Origin: Setophaga petechia
Lineage: Eukaryota; Chordata; Aves; Passeriformes; Parulidae
Assembly: GCA_024362935.1 (NCBI GenBank)
Contig: JANCRA010000014.1
Coordinates: 5,351,001 to 5,415,000, forward strand
Direction: 5' to 3'
DNA: 64,000 bases
The position numbers and the translations under genes are program-made. Numbering within the stretch: position 1 is the first letter of the stretch; each line of letters starts with the position of its first letter. Positions 62,065-64,000 of the stretch are shown here, in pieces. Under the pieces are notes generated by a model. The model did not search any database, was not told the DNA's origin, and was given only the letters and a program-made list of their open reading frames with translations.

Positions 62065-63785
62065 TGCACAGTGCTGGAAAAGGCCCTTGGACAGGAGCCA
62101 GGATCTGCTCATTGCCAGGGGCTCTCGGGCCACTCATCCCTCTGGCAAAAGCACTATAAAGCTAATTAAAAGCCAGAAGACTGGCTCCTTATTTCTAGCA
62201 ATTTCTTTACTTGAATCAGCCATTATTGAGCATTACAGGTAAAATCAATTCTATAAAGGTAAACAGTTTTGTAGTAATGTGACCATGACCTATATAATGA
62301 CAATCTGACATTAATTTTTAAGGATCATATATTCACATATGCTGTCATTGTAGAGCAAGTAACACGACTGGAAGTAGGCCTATGCATTTTGAGAATGCAT
62401 TTACAGTTTAACATGCTGTTACAAATGTAAGGAGGCTCCTTCTCTCTCCTGTAATTTTTTTTTCACCAGCTTGACAGTTTTTCAAACATATTCACTGTCA
62501 GCCCTAACAACCTGTCAACAACTGCCATTATGTGAAAATTGCAAAGACTTGCTTGAGCACTGTGAAAACTGACAGACATGCCACAAGGATAAGTTCCTCA
62601 GAAACAGAGGGCTAAAACTTTTGAAAGGTGCTCCAGCCCTTCCAAGGCAAAATGAACAGTCAGATATCAGGGGAAAAAAACATACACTTGTCACATCTGA
62701 TATCTATTTCTTTTCCCCTCAAATTGAGGTGTATGTGAAGGAATAAAACATAGATTAGGACAAACTGTGCAACTTACTAGAGTTGGTGCAATTTACCTCA
62801 CTGTCAAGCAAGAGAGGCCAAATTTATCCACTGTGTCGATCTGCTGTGTGCCTGGTACAAATCCTGGGAACTAGGGATAAAAATTCAACCTCTTAGAGTA
62901 TCTATAAATGAAATATAATTTTCTCTGTGTGACTTACTGTAAAAAAAATATCTCAGTTAAGGTTCACTATAATATAATATATGAATATATTGGTGGAGAA
63001 GTGACCCTGCAATGCAGTGTGGACTTTATAAGGCTTATTGTGTTATTCTGTACACGAATATTAAACAGCTGCAATTGTGCTGAGACCCATGAATTTGCTA
63101 CCTTCTGAAACTGGTGTAATGGAGAGCATCTATGTCTAGCACTGAACCAAAATGGTTTGGTCAGGTTCATGCAGGGAGAATAAATATGGGTGATCCACAG
63201 TGTGTCTGTGTTGTGTGCTTGTGCACCATGTGGGAGTAGCAACACAGCCAGAGAAATCTTTGGGAGTTCTGCCCTCTGAACATCCTAGGGAAAGGTATTT
63301 TAAATCTTCAGTAAAGCCACTGGGAGATGGGCAGGACAAGTCTTCATTTTTGGTTTTCACCATCAATCCTCTGGCTACCTTGATTTCTGAACATAAACCT
63401 GTATGCAATAAGATGAAATTTGTATGTATCCATGTCTGTTCTTTTAATTTAAAGACAAAAAAGCAACCCAGGGTCATTGAAGTTTTTCACAGAATGTGTA
63501 TGAAATGGCATGTGTAGGACTGAAGGAAATCATAGGTATGAGTCTTCTATGGTACATACAACATTTCAGCTAGGTATAGTCTCATGGAAAAGTAAGTGGA
63601 AAAACCTTTTTCCTATCTAAAAAAGAACTAAAGAAATGTTTGCTCTCTAAGTTTGATACATTTGGAATCTATCTTGAAAACAATCCCTCTCAGTGAGTCT
63701 CAGAAGATGTTCGGCACCTTGCTGACTACCCAGGAGAACCTGATAGTGATAGTGGAGCATGTCCCTGTGGTCCAGTGTTGAATTA
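62065..63785. other. Non-coding host DNA
   Basis: No gene recognised. Short AT-rich runs occur near 62992. Confidence 0.45.
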
Positions 63786-63850
63786 TCAGCTCTTTCACAG
63801 CCATGATCTTTGACCTCAGGCAAATAATTCAACTCTTTCATCTGTGTTTC
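63786..63850 (+). repeat. Possible MIR-like relic
   Basis: CTTTGACCTCAGGCAAATAA, then TTCAACTCTTTCATCTGTG and TTTCTCAG, weakly resembles the MIR core. It is short and diverged, so confidence is low. Confidence 0.35.
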
Positions 63851-64000
63851 TCAGCTGTGGGGCAGCATCATGATACTCCTTTGCAATTTGGGAACTGTGA
63901 GAATGAAGTTTGAGTTGAAGGTGCTGAGATCATGCAGGGATGAAGCAATAGAAATGCCTGGGCAATTAGATGAGGTGGTTGCTGTGTCTGGATGTTTATC
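63851..64000. other. Non-coding host DNA at window end
   Basis: Nothing recognised. Confidence 0.4.

Overview
The window is vertebrate DNA, almost certainly from a bird. The background is AT-rich, with no continuous host coding gene that I can recognise. It carries a decayed CR1-type LINE fragment, several very old amniote repeat relics of MIR and CR1/L3 type, and one full-length endogenous retrovirus whose envelope resembles avian alpharetroviruses. A passerine is plausible, but that is inference. No tRNA, rRNA, CRISPR or bacterial-type gene was seen.

Layout: 1-5.75 kb is non-coding, with a striking 70-bp G-tract array at 501-570. 5.75-6.78 kb is a broken CR1 reverse-transcriptase fragment on the + strand. 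6.8-32.8 kb is non-coding, intergenic or intronic, with an old repeat relic near 10.4 kb, a 57-nt near-perfect hairpin at 10844-10900, a 27-bp sequence shared between 11.4 and 13.9 kb, and small tandem repeats. 33062-42275 is the provirus. 42.3-64 kb is again non-coding, with MIR-like relics near 44.0, 48.4, 60.5-60.9 and 63.8 kb, another amniote relic at 54.2 kb, and a roughly 105-nt structured inverted repeat at 61960-62064.

The provirus is the main content. It lies on the minus strand: 6-bp target duplication, two 749-bp LTRs that look identical by eye, a primer binding site matching tRNA-Lys1,2, gag, a canonical A AAA AAC slippery site leading into one long pro-pol frame, env with its own splice acceptor, a polypurine tract and the 3' LTR. 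All three coding regions are uninterrupted. Gag-pro-pol looks betaretrovirus-like: Lys primer, a PPPY late motif and a degenerate dUTPase-like segment before the protease. Env has an internal fusion loop flanked by cysteines and a CX6CC motif, which is alpharetrovirus-like. The element is therefore a young, apparently intact mosaic of beta-type gag-pol and alpha-type env, with protease and polymerase joined behind a single frameshift.

The genes would work as in any simple retrovirus. One genomic RNA makes Gag and, by -1 frameshifting, Gag-Pro-Pol. A spliced RNA from the leader donor to the acceptor seven bases before the env ATG makes Env. Whether any of it is expressed or active cannot be told from sequence alone.
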